64,000 nt of DNA from Leucobacter chromiireducens subsp. chromiireducens (lineage in GTDB: Bacteria > Actinomycetota > Actinomycetes > Actinomycetales > Microbacteriaceae): contig NZ_QYAD01000002.1 in NCBI RefSeq assembly GCF_016758255.1, positions 496,001 through 560,000 on the forward strand, given 5' to 3'. This document shows, in pieces, positions 33,080 to 42,106 of this stretch (position 1 is its first letter; each line of letters begins with the position of its first letter). The notes under the pieces are model-generated. The model had not been told where the DNA came from, searched no databases, and saw nothing but the letters and a program-made list of their open reading frames with translations. A program made the translations under genes and the position numbers.

Positions 33080-33455
33080 AAATGACTCACTCCTTAGTGA
33101 CTTCGTCGGGGATAGTGACAACTCTTAGTGTCCCACACCGCGATGCCCCGCACTAGCGCGGCGCGCACCGAGTTCGCGTGGATCCAGTGTGTCTCTGCTG
33201 CTGATTCCGATACCGTATGGGGCGTTTCGCCGCGGAATTCGTTGCAATTGCGGTGCTCCACCCGCAGAACGGGGGAGTCTTCCCGCGTGCCCGGACGCAA
33301 GCTGGGCAGCCCCTGGGCGAGCGCTGAGTCCCGGAGTGGCGCACAAGGTGCCGAGGATGGTGCAGAATGTCAGTGTGCATGACAGTGGCATTGAGTTCTG
33401 CACGTGACGTAATGAAGCGCCTGGCGACGCCGCCAGAATCGAGAGAAGTACTGCA
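33080..33455. other. 376-base divergent control region
   Basis: Between the aldehyde dehydrogenase and the permease. It holds TAGTGAC repeated at 33095-33101 and 33113-33119 (18-base period) and a partial third copy at 33126. A nested inverted repeat lies at 33360-33403. No gene is convincing here; short frames on both strands have no ribosome site. Confidence 0.6.
33360..33403. promoter_or_regulatory. Nested inverted repeat upstream of the permease
   Basis: GTGCAGAA at 33360-33367 pairs with TTCTGCAC at 33396-33403. Inside it, TGTCA at 33368-33372 faces TGACA at 33380-33384. It lies 53 to 96 bases upstream of the permease start and may be a regulator site. Confidence 0.4.
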
Positions 33456-34976
33456 ATGACGAAGCACACCTTGGACAATGCGACCGAGACCGGTCACATC
33501 CACGTCGGTAAAGGGCTCAACGAGGGCGCGCTCGGCGTTGTCGGGTCGACCATGATCGGGCTCGCGTCGACCGCGCCGCTCTACTCGCTCGCGGCCACGC
33601 TCGGCTACGTGATTGTCGCGGTCGGGGCGCAGGCCCCGCTCGTGTTCATCGTCGCGTGTATCCCGATGGTCTTCGCCGCGTTCGCCTACCAGGAGCTGAA
33701 CCGCGAGATTCCAGACTGCGGCACCACCTTTGTGTGGGGGACCAAAGCGTTCGGGCCGGTGGTCGGCTGGATTGGCGGCTGGGCTGTGGCCGTCGCCTCG
33801 ATCATGGTGCTCGCGAACGTCGGAGAGATCACGGGCCAGTACTTCTGGCTGCTGCTCGGGAACGAGGAATTCGCCGCCAACCGGGGCATCGTCATCGCGA
33901 CGTCCGTCGTCTTCATGGCGCTCATGACCTTCGTGAGCACGATCGGTGTGCAGATCGGTGAGCGCCTGCAGATGGTGCTCGTCGGCATCCAGATCGTCGC
34001 GATGGTGCTCTTTGGCGTGCTCGCGCTCATGCACGCGGGCGCCGGCACGAACCCCGGCTCGGTCTCCTTTGACTGGAACTGGTTCAACCCCGCTGAGCTC
34101 GCCTCGTGGTCGGGCTTCATGCAGGCCGTGCTCCTCGCGCTCTTCATCTACTGGGGCTGGGACACCTGCCTCGCCCTCAACGAGGAGACGAAGAACCCGC
34201 GCAAGACCCCGGGCCGCGCGGCGCTCTCGAGCATCGTCGTGCTGATCATCCTCTACGTCGGAGTCTCGGTCGCGGTGATGATGTTCGCCGGCTTTGGCGA
34301 CACCGGCTTCGGCCTCACGAACGCCGAGAACCTCGATGACGTGTTCACAGTGCTCGGCAACGCGCTGTTTGGCCCGTGGGGCTGGTTCCTGATCCTCGGC
34401 GTGCTGCTCTCGGCCGCGTCGTCGACCCAGACCACGATTCTGCCGACGGCGCGCGGCACCCTCTCGATGGCCGTGTACCGCGCGCTCCCCGCGAAGTTCG
34501 CCGAACTGCACCCCAAGTTCAAGACCCCGTGGTTCTCGACCACGGTGATGGGCATCGCCGCGATCATCTACTACGTCGGAATGTCACTCCTGTCCGAGGA
34601 CATGCTCGCCGACTCGCTCACCTCGATGGGCCTCGCCGTGGCGCTCTACTACGCAATCACTTCGTTCGCCTGCGTCTGGTACTTCCGCGACACCCTGCGC
34701 GACAGCGCACGCAACCTGTGGATGCGCGGCATCCTGCCCGCGCTCGGCGGCCTCATGCTGGGCTACGCCTTCGTGCAGTCGGCAATCGACATGTGGGCGA
34801 AGGACTACGGCGAGACCGTGCTCCTCGGTGTGGGCGGCGCGTTCGTGATCGGCGTTGGCGCGATCCTCATCGGGTTTGTGTTCATGGCGATCTGGTGGCT
34901 CCGCCCCGACTCGAAACCGTTCTTCCGCGGCGAGAGCCTGAACCGCGACACCGAGGTGCTCGTTCCCGACGAGTAG
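33456..34976 (+). CDS. APC-family amino acid/amine permease
   Basis: 506 residues with about twelve membrane segments. The N-terminal LNEGALGVVGSTMIGLASTAPLYSLAAT is the conserved first helix of APC-superfamily permeases (outline only), followed by AYQELNREIPDCGTTFVWGTKAFGP. It imports an amino acid or amine across the cytoplasmic membrane. The downstream flavin amine oxidase and divergent aldehyde dehydrogenase point to an amine such as putrescine, though any amine is possible. GAGAGAAG is a weak ribosome site before the ATG. Confidence 0.92.
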   Translation: MTKHTLDNATETGHIHVGKGLNEGALGVVGSTMIGLASTAPLYSLAATLGYVIVAVGAQAPLVFIVACIPMVFAAFAYQELNREIPDCGTTFVWGTKAFGPVVGWIGGWAVAVASIMVLANVGEITGQYFWLLLGNEEFAANRGIVIATSVVFMALMTFVSTIGVQIGERLQMVLVGIQIVAMVLFGVLALMHAGAGTNPGSVSFDWNWFNPAELASWSGFMQAVLLALFIYWGWDTCLALNEETKNPRKTPGRAALSSIVVLIILYVGVSVAVMMFAGFGDTGFGLTNAENLDDVFTVLGNALFGPWGWFLILGVLLSAASSTQTTILPTARGTLSMAVYRALPAKFAELHPKFKTPWFSTTVMGIAAIIYYVGMSLLSEDMLADSLTSMGLAVALYYAITSFACVWYFRDTLRDSARNLWMRGILPALGGLMLGYAFVQSAIDMWAKDYGETVLLGVGGAFVIGVGAILIGFVFMAIWWLRPDSKPFFRGESLNRDTEVLVPDE

Positions 34977-35005
34977 GCCGGCGACGCACCCCGGATCCCG
35001 CGTCT

Positions 35006-35034
35006 TTCGATCGGGATCCGGGATCCCGATCGAA
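35006..35034. terminator. Hairpin between permease and amine oxidase genes
   Basis: TTCGATCGGGATC at 35006-35018 pairs perfectly with 35022-35034 around CGG. It lies in the 95-base gap of the same-strand pair. No T-run follows, so it may be a partial terminator or attenuator. Confidence 0.5.
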
Positions 35035-35071
35035 TCCTCACCCCGCTCCGTTCCACCCGCAGGAGGGCACC

Positions 35072-36415
35072 ATGTCAGCCATCACCCCGAACCGATTCGA
35101 CACGATTGTTGTGGGAGCGGGGGTGTCGGGCCTCGCGGCCGCGCGCCTGCTCACCCGCGCGGGGCAGCGCGTCGTGGTGCTGGAGGCACGCGACCGCGTG
35201 GGCGGCCGTCTGCACACCGAGCGCGCCGACGGACGGGTCACCGACCTTGGCGCCTCGTGGATTCACGGCATCGATGACAGTGCGGTGCACGCGGTTACGC
35301 AGGCGTTCGGCATGCCCGACATTGAGTTCACAATGGGGAGCTTCCAGGCCGGCGGTCGGCCGGTTGCGTACTACGGGCCGGCGGGCGAGCGCCTGAGCGA
35401 CGACGCTGCGAACGCCTTTATCGCCGATGTTTCCGCGTTCGATGAGCGGCTCGTTGCAACGGTGGCGCGCAGCGCCTCGGGCGCCTCGTACGCGGATGTC
35501 GTTGCGGAGACCCTCGCAGAGCTCGGTTGGGAGGCTGAGCGGGGCGAACGGGTACGCGAGTACCTGCAGCACCGCACCGAAGAGCAGTACGGTGCGTGGA
35601 TCGCGGATCTCGACGCGCACGGACTCGACGACGATGCCGTCGACGGCGACGAAGTGGTGTTCCCGGAGGGCTACGATCGGCTCGCCTCAGGGCTCGCGAA
35701 CGGGCTCGATGTGCGACTCGACACCGTTGTGACGGGGATCGACTGGAGTGCAGACGGCGTTACCGTGACCGCGGGCGGGGAACGCTTCACCGCAGCGCAC
35801 GCGGTGCTGACCGTGCCCGTCGGGGTGCTCAAGGCCGGGGAAATTGAGATCACCCCGCCCCTGCCCGAGACGAATGCCGCCGCGCTCGCGGGGCTCACGA
35901 TGAACGCCTTCGAGAAGGTGTTTCTCCGGTTCCCCGCGAAGTTCTGGGACGAGGGCGTGTATGCGATCCGTCGACAGGGCGAGGCAGGCACCTGGTGGCA
36001 CTCTTGGTACGACGTCACTGCGCTGAGCGGTGAGCCCACGCTGCTCACTTTCGCGGCCGGGCCGTGCGCGCGGGCGATCCGTGAGTGGGACGATGCCCGC
36101 GTGGTCGAGTCCGTGCTCGGTGCCCTGCGTGAGATCTACGGCCCCGATGTGCCGGCCCCCGCGCACGCACACATCACCCACTGGCAGGACGACCCGTTCT
36201 CACACGGTTCATACGCCTACATGACGGTGGGATCCGAGCCAGCCGACCATGTCCGGCTCGCCGAACCAATCGGTGGTGTGCTGCACATCGCGGGGGAGAC
36301 CACGTGGGAGGAAGACCCCGCGACCGTGACCGCTGCCCTCATGTCGGGTCACCGCGCCGCCGAGCGGATTCTCGGCTCCGTGATCCCGATCGCAGAGCTC
36401 AGCGCTGCCCTATAG
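35072..36415 (+). CDS. Flavin-containing amine oxidase
   Basis: 447 residues from the ATG at 35072 with AGGAGGG 5 bases before it; the frame is open far upstream but overlaps the permease. GAGVSG near residues 15-20 and VLEARDRVGGRLHTE form the FAD fold of the monoamine/polyamine oxidase family, with LGASWIHGI next. The C-terminal HIAGETTWEEDPATVTAALMSGHRAAERIL is the family end, described in outline. It oxidises an amine to an aldehyde, ammonia and peroxide. Together with the permease and aldehyde dehydrogenase it completes a pathway. Its stop overlaps the convergent DUF4349 gene by 6 bases. Confidence 0.92.
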   Translation: MSAITPNRFDTIVVGAGVSGLAAARLLTRAGQRVVVLEARDRVGGRLHTERADGRVTDLGASWIHGIDDSAVHAVTQAFGMPDIEFTMGSFQAGGRPVAYYGPAGERLSDDAANAFIADVSAFDERLVATVARSASGASYADVVAETLAELGWEAERGERVREYLQHRTEEQYGAWIADLDAHGLDDDAVDGDEVVFPEGYDRLASGLANGLDVRLDTVVTGIDWSADGVTVTAGGERFTAAHAVLTVPVGVLKAGEIEITPPLPETNAAALAGLTMNAFEKVFLRFPAKFWDEGVYAIRRQGEAGTWWHSWYDVTALSGEPTLLTFAAGPCARAIREWDDARVVESVLGALREIYGPDVPAPAHAHITHWQDDPFSHGSYAYMTVGSEPADHVRLAEPIGGVLHIAGETTWEEDPATVTAALMSGHRAAERILGSVIPIAELSAAL

Positions 36416-37408
36416 CGCCCGCTCGTCCCGGGGCGCGGCGGGGGTGGACGCGTCGCCCGTCGCGACGGGGGTTCCCGTCTCGTGAGGCACGCCGGGTGCC
36501 GCCGGGGCCTCGATGTGTGCTCGGCGTCCGCGTCGGCGCACCGCACGGACGATGAGCAGTACCGCCGCGGTGATGATGCCGCCGATCGCTGCCCACGGGA
36601 GCAGGATCCCGAGCACCACGAGCCCCCCGGAGGCCGCCGCGCCGATCGAGCGGAGCCCGGCGAGCACGCCGTCCCAGAAACTCGTCGGCCCGCCGGGGAG
36701 CGCGGAGGGGCTCGTGAGCGAGACCCAGATCGTCGCCTGATCAACCTGTGAGTCGAGCCACTTGAGCTGAGCACTCAGACCGTCAAGCTCCTGCTGGCGT
36801 GCGGCAAGCGCGGACTCGGCTTCGAGGAGCTCGCTCGTGGTGTCGGCCTCGGCCATCAACTTGGTGAGGCGGTCAATCGATTGCTGCAGGGCGGCGACGC
36901 GTGCGGTGAGGTCGACGTGCTCGGTGGTGACGTCGGTCGCGGTCACCGTGCGCGTGGTCACCTCGCCCAGCGCGCTGAGCTCGTCAAGCGTCGCGTCGAG
37001 CCGCTCTGACGGCACGCGGACTGTGAGCGAGCTGCCCGCCGGAGTTGCGCCGAGCGCAGCGTTGTCTGAACGCGACTCGACCGTGCCACCCGCGGCCTCC
37101 GCGATCGACGTGACGCGATCGGCAGCGCCGGAGACATCGCTCACGTGGAGCGACAAGTCAGCACTGCGCGTGATCGAGCGGGAGTCGCCCGGAGCCGCCT
37201 CGGCGCGGGAGACGGACCCGTCCCCGCCGATCGCCGCGCCGCCCAGATCAAACGGCTCAGCCGGCAGCGACTGCACGTCAGGGCTGGCCGCGGCATTGCT
37301 CGAACCACCGGACTCATGGGCGCCACCGGGCAGCGCCGCGCAGGCGCTGAGCGGAGCGAGCAGGAGCCCGGCCGCGGCGAGCAGGGCGAGGGAGCGTCGG
37401 CGCATCAT
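36410..37408 (-). CDS. DUF4349-family lipoprotein
   Basis: 332 residues. The signal peptide ends LSAC (lipidated Cys23). A domain with SLHVSDVSGAADRVTSIAEAAGG, then LTVRVPSERLDATLDELSALGEVT, a coiled-coil (LTARVAALQQSIDRLTKLMAEADTTSELLEAESALAARQQEL, outline), and ATIWVSL is the DUF4349 pattern. A C-terminal membrane helix (GLVVLGILLPWAAIGGIITAAVLL) and a charged tail follow. Function is unknown; an envelope role is likely. TAGGGT 7 bases upstream of the ATG suggests a leaderless message. Confidence 0.9.
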   Translation of the reverse strand: MMRRRSLALLAAAGLLLAPLSACAALPGGAHESGGSSNAAASPDVQSLPAEPFDLGGAAIGGDGSVSRAEAAPGDSRSITRSADLSLHVSDVSGAADRVTSIAEAAGGTVESRSDNAALGATPAGSSLTVRVPSERLDATLDELSALGEVTTRTVTATDVTTEHVDLTARVAALQQSIDRLTKLMAEADTTSELLEAESALAARQQELDGLSAQLKWLDSQVDQATIWVSLTSPSALPGGPTSFWDGVLAGLRSIGAAASGGLVVLGILLPWAAIGGIITAAVLLIVRAVRRRGRRAHIEAPAAPGVPHETGTPVATGDASTPAAPRDERAL

Positions 37409-37415
37409 GGTGATT

Positions 37416-37421
37416 ACCCTA
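37416..37421 (-). promoter_or_regulatory. Candidate -10 box, leaderless DUF4349 gene
   Basis: On minus it is TAGGGT, ending 7 bases before the ATG at 37406-37408. No ribosome site lies between, consistent with transcription starting at the start codon. Confidence 0.5.
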
Positions 37422-37450
37422 GTGCGGGCGCTGGAGGCTCACGCCGCTAG

Positions 37451-38653
37451 TCAGCTGTGAACTGTGCTGTCCCGTCGCCACGCGCTGAACGCGAGCGCGA
37501 GAAGTGCGATGTCGCTCGGGTGCGCGAGTGAGAGCCCGGTGAGGTTCTCGATCTGGGCAAGGCGGGCGCGGACCGTGTTGCGGTGGCGAAACGCGGCCTG
37601 ACTCACCTCGGTGATCGTTCCGTTCGTGCTGAGGAACGCGGTGATGACTCGAGTTAACTCCTCGCGCACGTGGTCGCTGAGCTCGGCGAATCCTGCGAAC
37701 ACCTGCTCGGCGAGCGCTCCGGTGATCTCGGGTTCGGCGGAGGTCACGGCCTCGAGCCAGTGGTTGCGGAGCTGGCGCACCCCGGGGCTCGTCGCAGTGG
37801 TGACCAGCTGCCGCGCGCCGTGGAGTGCGCGTCCGACCGCTCCCGGTGTAGGGACCTCCGCGAGCGCGGTGCGGTGTTCGCCGAGCTCCGCGATGAGCGG
37901 CGCAAGGTCGTCGGCCCGGTGGGCCGCGTCGCGAGCCGGAACTTGGATGAGCCCAACGAGCGACTGCTGCTGCCACCCGAAGTAGCTTCGCGCACCGTGG
38001 CGCGAGAGTCGGGTCTGCACCACCGAGATCGCCGAGTAGTCGCCCTCGCGAAGATCGGACACGAGCACGAGAAAGGGGCGGCGGGGATCGAAAGCGAGTG
38101 TGGTGAGCTGCTTGGCGACGCCGGCGGGATTTCGGCTCTCGCCCAGGTCGAGGAGGCGCTGGAAAGCTGCCGTTCGAATCTCGGTGTGCTGCTGCCGGAG
38201 GCGCTCGGCTGTGCGGCGGTACGCCTCCGTCATCTCGTTGATGTTCGCCTCGACTGCCTCCCACACTTGCAAGAGGCCCGCGAGATAGTCGGCGTTGGTT
38301 TCGAGGCCGGCGCGGCGCGCATCATCGAGGAATGCTTCCCAAAGCAGCTGCAGGTCGATCCGAAATGAGCGCGACACCGCGAGCAAGTCCACCTGCTGCG
38401 CGGCGCGAATCTCACCGGTTTCGGCGGCCGCGTGGGCAAACTCGGGCGCCGGGGGATCGCCGGCGATGCGTGCGAGGGTGAGTGAGAGGTTCTTGCGCAT
38501 CTGCTCTGCGAGCGTCTCGCCGCCGAGCGAGCGGTACGAAGGCTCAACCTCGATGAGCCGTTCGGTAGAGACAGCGACGAGATGCTCGAGTTCGTCCGCG
38601 AGCAAGCGGCGCGCGGTGGCAGAGACCTGCGGGTGACGCGACGGTGAGTGCAT
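37451..38653 (-). CDS. PucR/CdaR-family transcriptional regulator
   Basis: 400 residues from the ATG at 38651-38653. The middle and C-terminal parts contain the GGDEF-like/PucR region and the terminal helix-turn-helix: FLSTNGTITEVSQAAFRHRNTVRARLAQIENLTGLSL, given in outline. An N-terminal helical domain (RsbT-like, LADELEHLV...) precedes it. PucR proteins often activate purine, amine or amino-acid use. Divergent from the second kinase gene, it is the natural regulator of that gene. Upstream TAAAGT suggests a leaderless start; a GTG three codons earlier is the alternative. Confidence 0.9.
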   Translation of the reverse strand: MHSPSRHPQVSATARRLLADELEHLVAVSTERLIEVEPSYRSLGGETLAEQMRKNLSLTLARIAGDPPAPEFAHAAAETGEIRAAQQVDLLAVSRSFRIDLQLLWEAFLDDARRAGLETNADYLAGLLQVWEAVEANINEMTEAYRRTAERLRQQHTEIRTAAFQRLLDLGESRNPAGVAKQLTTLAFDPRRPFLVLVSDLREGDYSAISVVQTRLSRHGARSYFGWQQQSLVGLIQVPARDAAHRADDLAPLIAELGEHRTALAEVPTPGAVGRALHGARQLVTTATSPGVRQLRNHWLEAVTSAEPEITGALAEQVFAGFAELSDHVREELTRVITAFLSTNGTITEVSQAAFRHRNTVRARLAQIENLTGLSLAHPSDIALLALAFSAWRRDSTVHS

Positions 38654-38660
38654 GCTGCAC

Positions 38661-38666
38661 ACTTTA
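38661..38666 (-). promoter_or_regulatory. Candidate -10 box, leaderless PucR gene
   Basis: TAAAGT on minus ends 7 bases before the ATG at 38653, as in the DUF4349 gene. Confidence 0.45.
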
Positions 38667-38729
38667 GGGCACGATGTCGGGGCTGCGGGGATCTGGTCCT
38701 GTGCGTCAGAGCATGGTCAGATGGGTGAT

Positions 38730-38745
38730 GACGCGATAGTGCGTC
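38730..38745. promoter_or_regulatory. Short inverted repeat before the second kinase
   Basis: GACGC at 38730-38734 faces GCGTC at 38741-38745, 39 bases before the kinase ATG, in the PucR/kinase divergent region. Short arms make this only a candidate operator. Confidence 0.35.
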
Positions 38746-38784
38746 GAACGCGAAGTTGTGAGCGACGCACGCAAAGGAGCCGCG

Positions 38785-39837
38785 ATGGCACACACCCCTG
38801 ACCACCCTGCAGGCCTGAACGAAGCCCAGCTGGCGGAGCTCGCTAGTGTGCTGGAGGTGCACTATGGGCTGCGCGGGGCGCGCTTCACGCAGCTCGGCGG
38901 GGAACTCGATCTGAACTACCGGGTGACCGATCACACCGGGGCGCATCGTTTTCTGCGAGCGTCGCCCGCCCCACTCGATCGGTCGGCGATCGAGTGGCAA
39001 GACGCCGTACTGCGCGCGCTCGAGCAGCGCCCGCTCTCGGTGGCAAGCCCACGCCTCCTTCCTGCTCGTTCGGGAGAGCCCGGTGTGCACGTGACCCTGG
39101 GCGGCGCGTGGGCTGGGCTCATTCGTGTGACCACGTGGATCGGCGGTCGTGACGTCTCCGAGTTCGGGGCGACGGGCACCGCGTATCGCCGACAGTTGGG
39201 GAGCCTTGCCGCCGAGGTGGTGGACCGCCTCGCGGTGCTGAACGACCGCGCAGCCGGGTCGCCGGGCCACCATTGGCTCATTGAGCGTGCGGGCGACGCG
39301 ATTCGCGCGACGGTCCCCGCGGTGACTGATCCCGTGCAGCGTGCGCTGATCGAGCGTGCGCTTGCGGGCTTCGACGCGATCGCGCACGTGCTCCCCGCCC
39401 TGCCGCGTACGACCGTGCACCAGGACCTGCACGACTTCAATCTGCTGGGTGAGCGCGGCGCTGATGACGCGCTGCGGATTACCGGGGTGGTCGACTTCAA
39501 CGACGCGGTGTTCACCCTGCGCGTCGCCGAGCTCGCGGTCGCTGCCGCGTACGCCACGCTCCGGCAAGACGACCCGGCCGCAGCGTTCTGCGACGTGGTG
39601 GGCGGCTATCTGGAGCGGGCGGCGCTCACGGAGGCGGAGCTCGACGTGGTGTTTCCGCTCGCGGTCGCCCGGTTGGCCGTGAACGCGAGCACGTGGACCG
39701 AGCGGAGTGTGGGGGAGAACGCGTCGTACGCGCGTGCGCGGATGGCCGCAACCTGGCCCGCGCTCGAGCGTCTGCTCGAGGAGTCCGCGCCGCGGATGGC
39801 AGAGCGCGTCGCCGCGCCTGCCACCCCCGCGGGGTAG
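38785..39837 (+). CDS. APH-fold kinase, hydroxylysine kinase (HYKK)-like
   Basis: 350 residues from the ATG at 38785 (AAAGGAG 5 bases upstream); a GTG at 38758 in frame lacks a site. GELDLNYRVT is the nucleotide loop, VHQDLHDFNLL has catalytic His212, Asp214 and Asn219, and GVVDFNDAVFTLRVAELAVAAAY is the metal site with Asp237. The last block resembles eukaryotic hydroxylysine kinase. In that family the product is cleaved by a class III PLP phospho-lyase; such an enzyme lies convergently next to it. The substrate is therefore probably an amino alcohol (inference). Confidence 0.87.
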   Translation: MAHTPDHPAGLNEAQLAELASVLEVHYGLRGARFTQLGGELDLNYRVTDHTGAHRFLRASPAPLDRSAIEWQDAVLRALEQRPLSVASPRLLPARSGEPGVHVTLGGAWAGLIRVTTWIGGRDVSEFGATGTAYRRQLGSLAAEVVDRLAVLNDRAAGSPGHHWLIERAGDAIRATVPAVTDPVQRALIERALAGFDAIAHVLPALPRTTVHQDLHDFNLLGERGADDALRITGVVDFNDAVFTLRVAELAVAAAYATLRQDDPAAAFCDVVGGYLERAALTEAELDVVFPLAVARLAVNASTWTERSVGENASYARARMAATWPALERLLEESAPRMAERVAAPATPAG

Positions 39838-39850
39838 ATTCGCCGCAGCG

Positions 39851-39880
39851 GGGCAGGGTTTATCGCGCGAGAGCCTGCCC
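39851..39880. terminator. Bidirectional terminator hairpin
   Basis: GGGCAGG at 39851-39857 pairs with CCTGCCC at 39874-39880, extended by flanking CGCC and GGCG. It lies in the 56 bases between the convergent kinase and phospho-lyase-like genes. Confidence 0.6.
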
Positions 39881-39893
39881 TCTGGCGGAGAAG

Positions 39894-41231
39894 CTACCCT
39901 GCGAGGGGCGCAGCCAGCGCGGCGTCGAGCGCGTCGAGCAGGCGAGGGGCGTCGGACTCCGCGAACACGAGCGGCGGCCGCACCTTGAGCACGTTCGCTG
40001 AGACCCCGGATGCGGAAATCAGTACGCGGTTCTCGCGCATGTGATTGACGATCGCGGCGGCACGGGCCGCGTCGGCAGCCCCCGTCGCCGGATCAGTGAT
40101 CTCGAGTGCGAGGAAGAGGCCCGACCCGCGCACCGCGGAAACTCCGCCATGTGTGCCCGCGAGCGCAGTGCACTCGCGGAGCAGAAGATCGCCCACCGTG
40201 CTCGCGCTCGCGAGGAGCCGCCGATTCTCGAGCTCGTCGAGCACGGCGCCCGCCGCGGCGATACTGACGGGGTTCCCGCCGAAGGTATTGAAGTAGCGCA
40301 CGTCGCGGCCGAACACCTCGAACACGTCAGGTCGCCCAATCACGCCCGCGATCGGGATCCCGTTGCCCATCGGTTTGCCGAGCACCACGAGGTCGGGGCG
40401 CACCCCCTGATGCGGGTAGCCCCACCACGCACCCGTGCGCCCAAAACCAGCTTGCACCTCATCGGCGATGTATAGGGCGCCGGCCGCCCCGGCTACGGCG
40501 GCCGCGGGTTCGAGCACCCGAGCGGCGGTGCCCTGCAGCCCATCGCTCGACATGACGGAGTCCACGATCAACGCCGCGGGCTCGTGCCCCCGCGCGCGCA
40601 GCGCGGTGATTGCCTCGGTGACTCGAGCGGCAAACGCGGCCGCCGCGCTCGCAGGGTCTTCACGCGCGAGATCGGGTGCGGCGACAAGTTCGACCTCGCC
40701 GGGGATCGGGTTGTTCGGGCCGAGGCTCGGCGAAATCGCCGCGGCTGCCTCCGTGGTGCCGTGGTAGGCATGCGCCGTCGCAATGACTCCGCGCCTCCCG
40801 GTCACGTGCCGCGCCATGCGCAACGCGAGATCCACCGCCTCGCTCCCGGTGCACACGAACACCGCCTGCGCATCGGCAATGTCGAACAGCCCGGTGAGGC
40901 GCTCCGCGTAGTCGACCACCGCATCAGTGAGGTATCGGGTGTGGGTGTTCAACACGTCGAGCTGTGCCGAGACCCGCTCCCGCACCTGCGGATTCGAGTG
41001 CCCCACGACGGGCACATTGTTGTACGCATCGAGGTAGTCCAGGCCCGCCGCGTCGTAGAGCAGCACCCCATTCCCGCGCACCGCGTGCACGGGGCGCTCG
41101 TAGAACAAGCGGTACGGCGCGCCCAGCACACGCGTGCGCCGCGCGAGAAGCTCTCGGTCAGCCACGTCAAGCGCGCTGGCTCCCCGCGGATCGAAGCTGT
41201 TGGCCATGTGCATGGTGTTGTCTGCGGACAC
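39894..41231 (-). CDS. Class III PLP enzyme, phospho-lyase-like
   Basis: 445 residues from a GTG at 41229-41231, which has GGAGG 5 bases upstream; an ATG four codons earlier lacks a site. PLP Lys286 is in VLGKPMGNG, after IADEVQAGFGRTG. RLFYERPVHAVRGNG, DAYNNVPVVGHSNPQV and FVCTGSEAVDLALRMARHVTG again match the ETNPPL/PHYKPL group. It is related to, but clearly different from, the enzyme at 13729. Convergent with the HYKK-like kinase rather than in one operon. An ordinary aminotransferase role is not excluded. Confidence 0.85.
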   Translation of the reverse strand: MSADNTMHMANSFDPRGASALDVADRELLARRTRVLGAPYRLFYERPVHAVRGNGVLLYDAAGLDYLDAYNNVPVVGHSNPQVRERVSAQLDVLNTHTRYLTDAVVDYAERLTGLFDIADAQAVFVCTGSEAVDLALRMARHVTGRRGVIATAHAYHGTTEAAAAISPSLGPNNPIPGEVELVAAPDLAREDPASAAAAFAARVTEAITALRARGHEPAALIVDSVMSSDGLQGTAARVLEPAAAVAGAAGALYIADEVQAGFGRTGAWWGYPHQGVRPDLVVLGKPMGNGIPIAGVIGRPDVFEVFGRDVRYFNTFGGNPVSIAAAGAVLDELENRRLLASASTVGDLLLRECTALAGTHGGVSAVRGSGLFLALEITDPATGAADAARAAAIVNHMRENRVLISASGVSANVLKVRPPLVFAESDAPRLLDALDAALAAPLAG

Positions 41232-41402
41232 GCACCCCTCCACTGATCGCTGTGACGTCGGTCACTCCAGTGTGGCGCAGCCGCGCGGATCCAGCCCCGT
41301 TCTCGGTGCACGGTGCCTGATCTGCGGGTCAGGCCGGTGCAGCGGGTCGGCCCGGGGCGGGCATCGCGCCTCCGGATCCCAAGCTGCATGCCGTTCGTGA
41401 GA

Positions 41403-42068
41403 TTAGGGGCGTACGCGAACCGGCCAGGGTTGCCAGTTTCCCGCAGGGTGCGCGCGCCGCAGCTCCGCGAGCCGCGCTTCGGCCGTGGCGAGGCGCTCCG
41501 CGGGCACCGTGCCCTCCTGAACGGAGCCGCTCTCCGCCCAGCTCCCGTCGGGCGCACGAAGTTCCCGCCAAGGGGACGGCCATGCCCGCTCCGTGAACCC
41601 GCCCGCAACGATCGCGAGCACGTGGTCCTCGAGCCGCGCACCCTCCTCTTCCCAGGTTTCATCGCAGGCGCTGCAGCCGCATGAGGGAAACGCGGTGTCC
41701 GAGTAGTAGCCGGAAGTGAGCATGACGCCGGGGAGGTCCGTGAAGGTCAGCGTGATCGGCGCGCAGTGCGGATCGCGCGGCGTGATGCGCACGGCACGCG
41801 TCGACTCGTCGATCCCGGGGGCGTTGAGCAGCTCAGAGAACGAGGCCGTGCCCTCCCAAACCGCCACATCGTAGGCGTCGCGGAGATGCGCGATGAGCGC
41901 CTCGGCGATGGTGTGCAGCGGCGCGAAGCGCTCCGGGTGTTCCTCGCGCGAATACGCGTCCTCGGGCGGCCCGTCGTCGCGATCCGCCCAGCGCTCCCCA
42001 AACGGGATCACCGCGCCCGCAGCATCGCGAAACTCCAGGCTCCGGATCTCGGGTCGTGTGTACCCCAT
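41403..42068 (-). CDS. DUF6226-family protein
   Basis: 221 residues from the ATG at 42066-42068 with GAGGAGG 9 bases upstream. It contains FPSCGCSACDETWEEEGARLEDHVLAIVAGGF, whose paired Cys residues suggest a metal or disulfide site, and LTSGYYSDTAFP just before it. This matches the small actinobacterial DUF6226 group as I remember it. Soluble, no signal peptide. Function unknown. It follows the MFS gene by 38 bases on the same strand and may be co-transcribed with it. Confidence 0.75.
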   Translation of the reverse strand: MGYTRPEIRSLEFRDAAGAVIPFGERWADRDDGPPEDAYSREEHPERFAPLHTIAEALIAHLRDAYDVAVWEGTASFSELLNAPGIDESTRAVRITPRDPHCAPITLTFTDLPGVMLTSGYYSDTAFPSCGCSACDETWEEEGARLEDHVLAIVAGGFTERAWPSPWRELRAPDGSWAESGSVQEGTVPAERLATAEARLAELRRAHPAGNWQPWPVRVRP

Positions 42069-42106
42069 CGTCTGCGGCCTCCTCGGTGCGCGACCCCGCA
42101 GGGACG

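Noticed and set aside
34376-35071. N-terminal extension of the amine oxidase frame
   Set aside because: It overlaps the permease gene in another frame. AGGAGGG and the FAD fold place the start at 35072.
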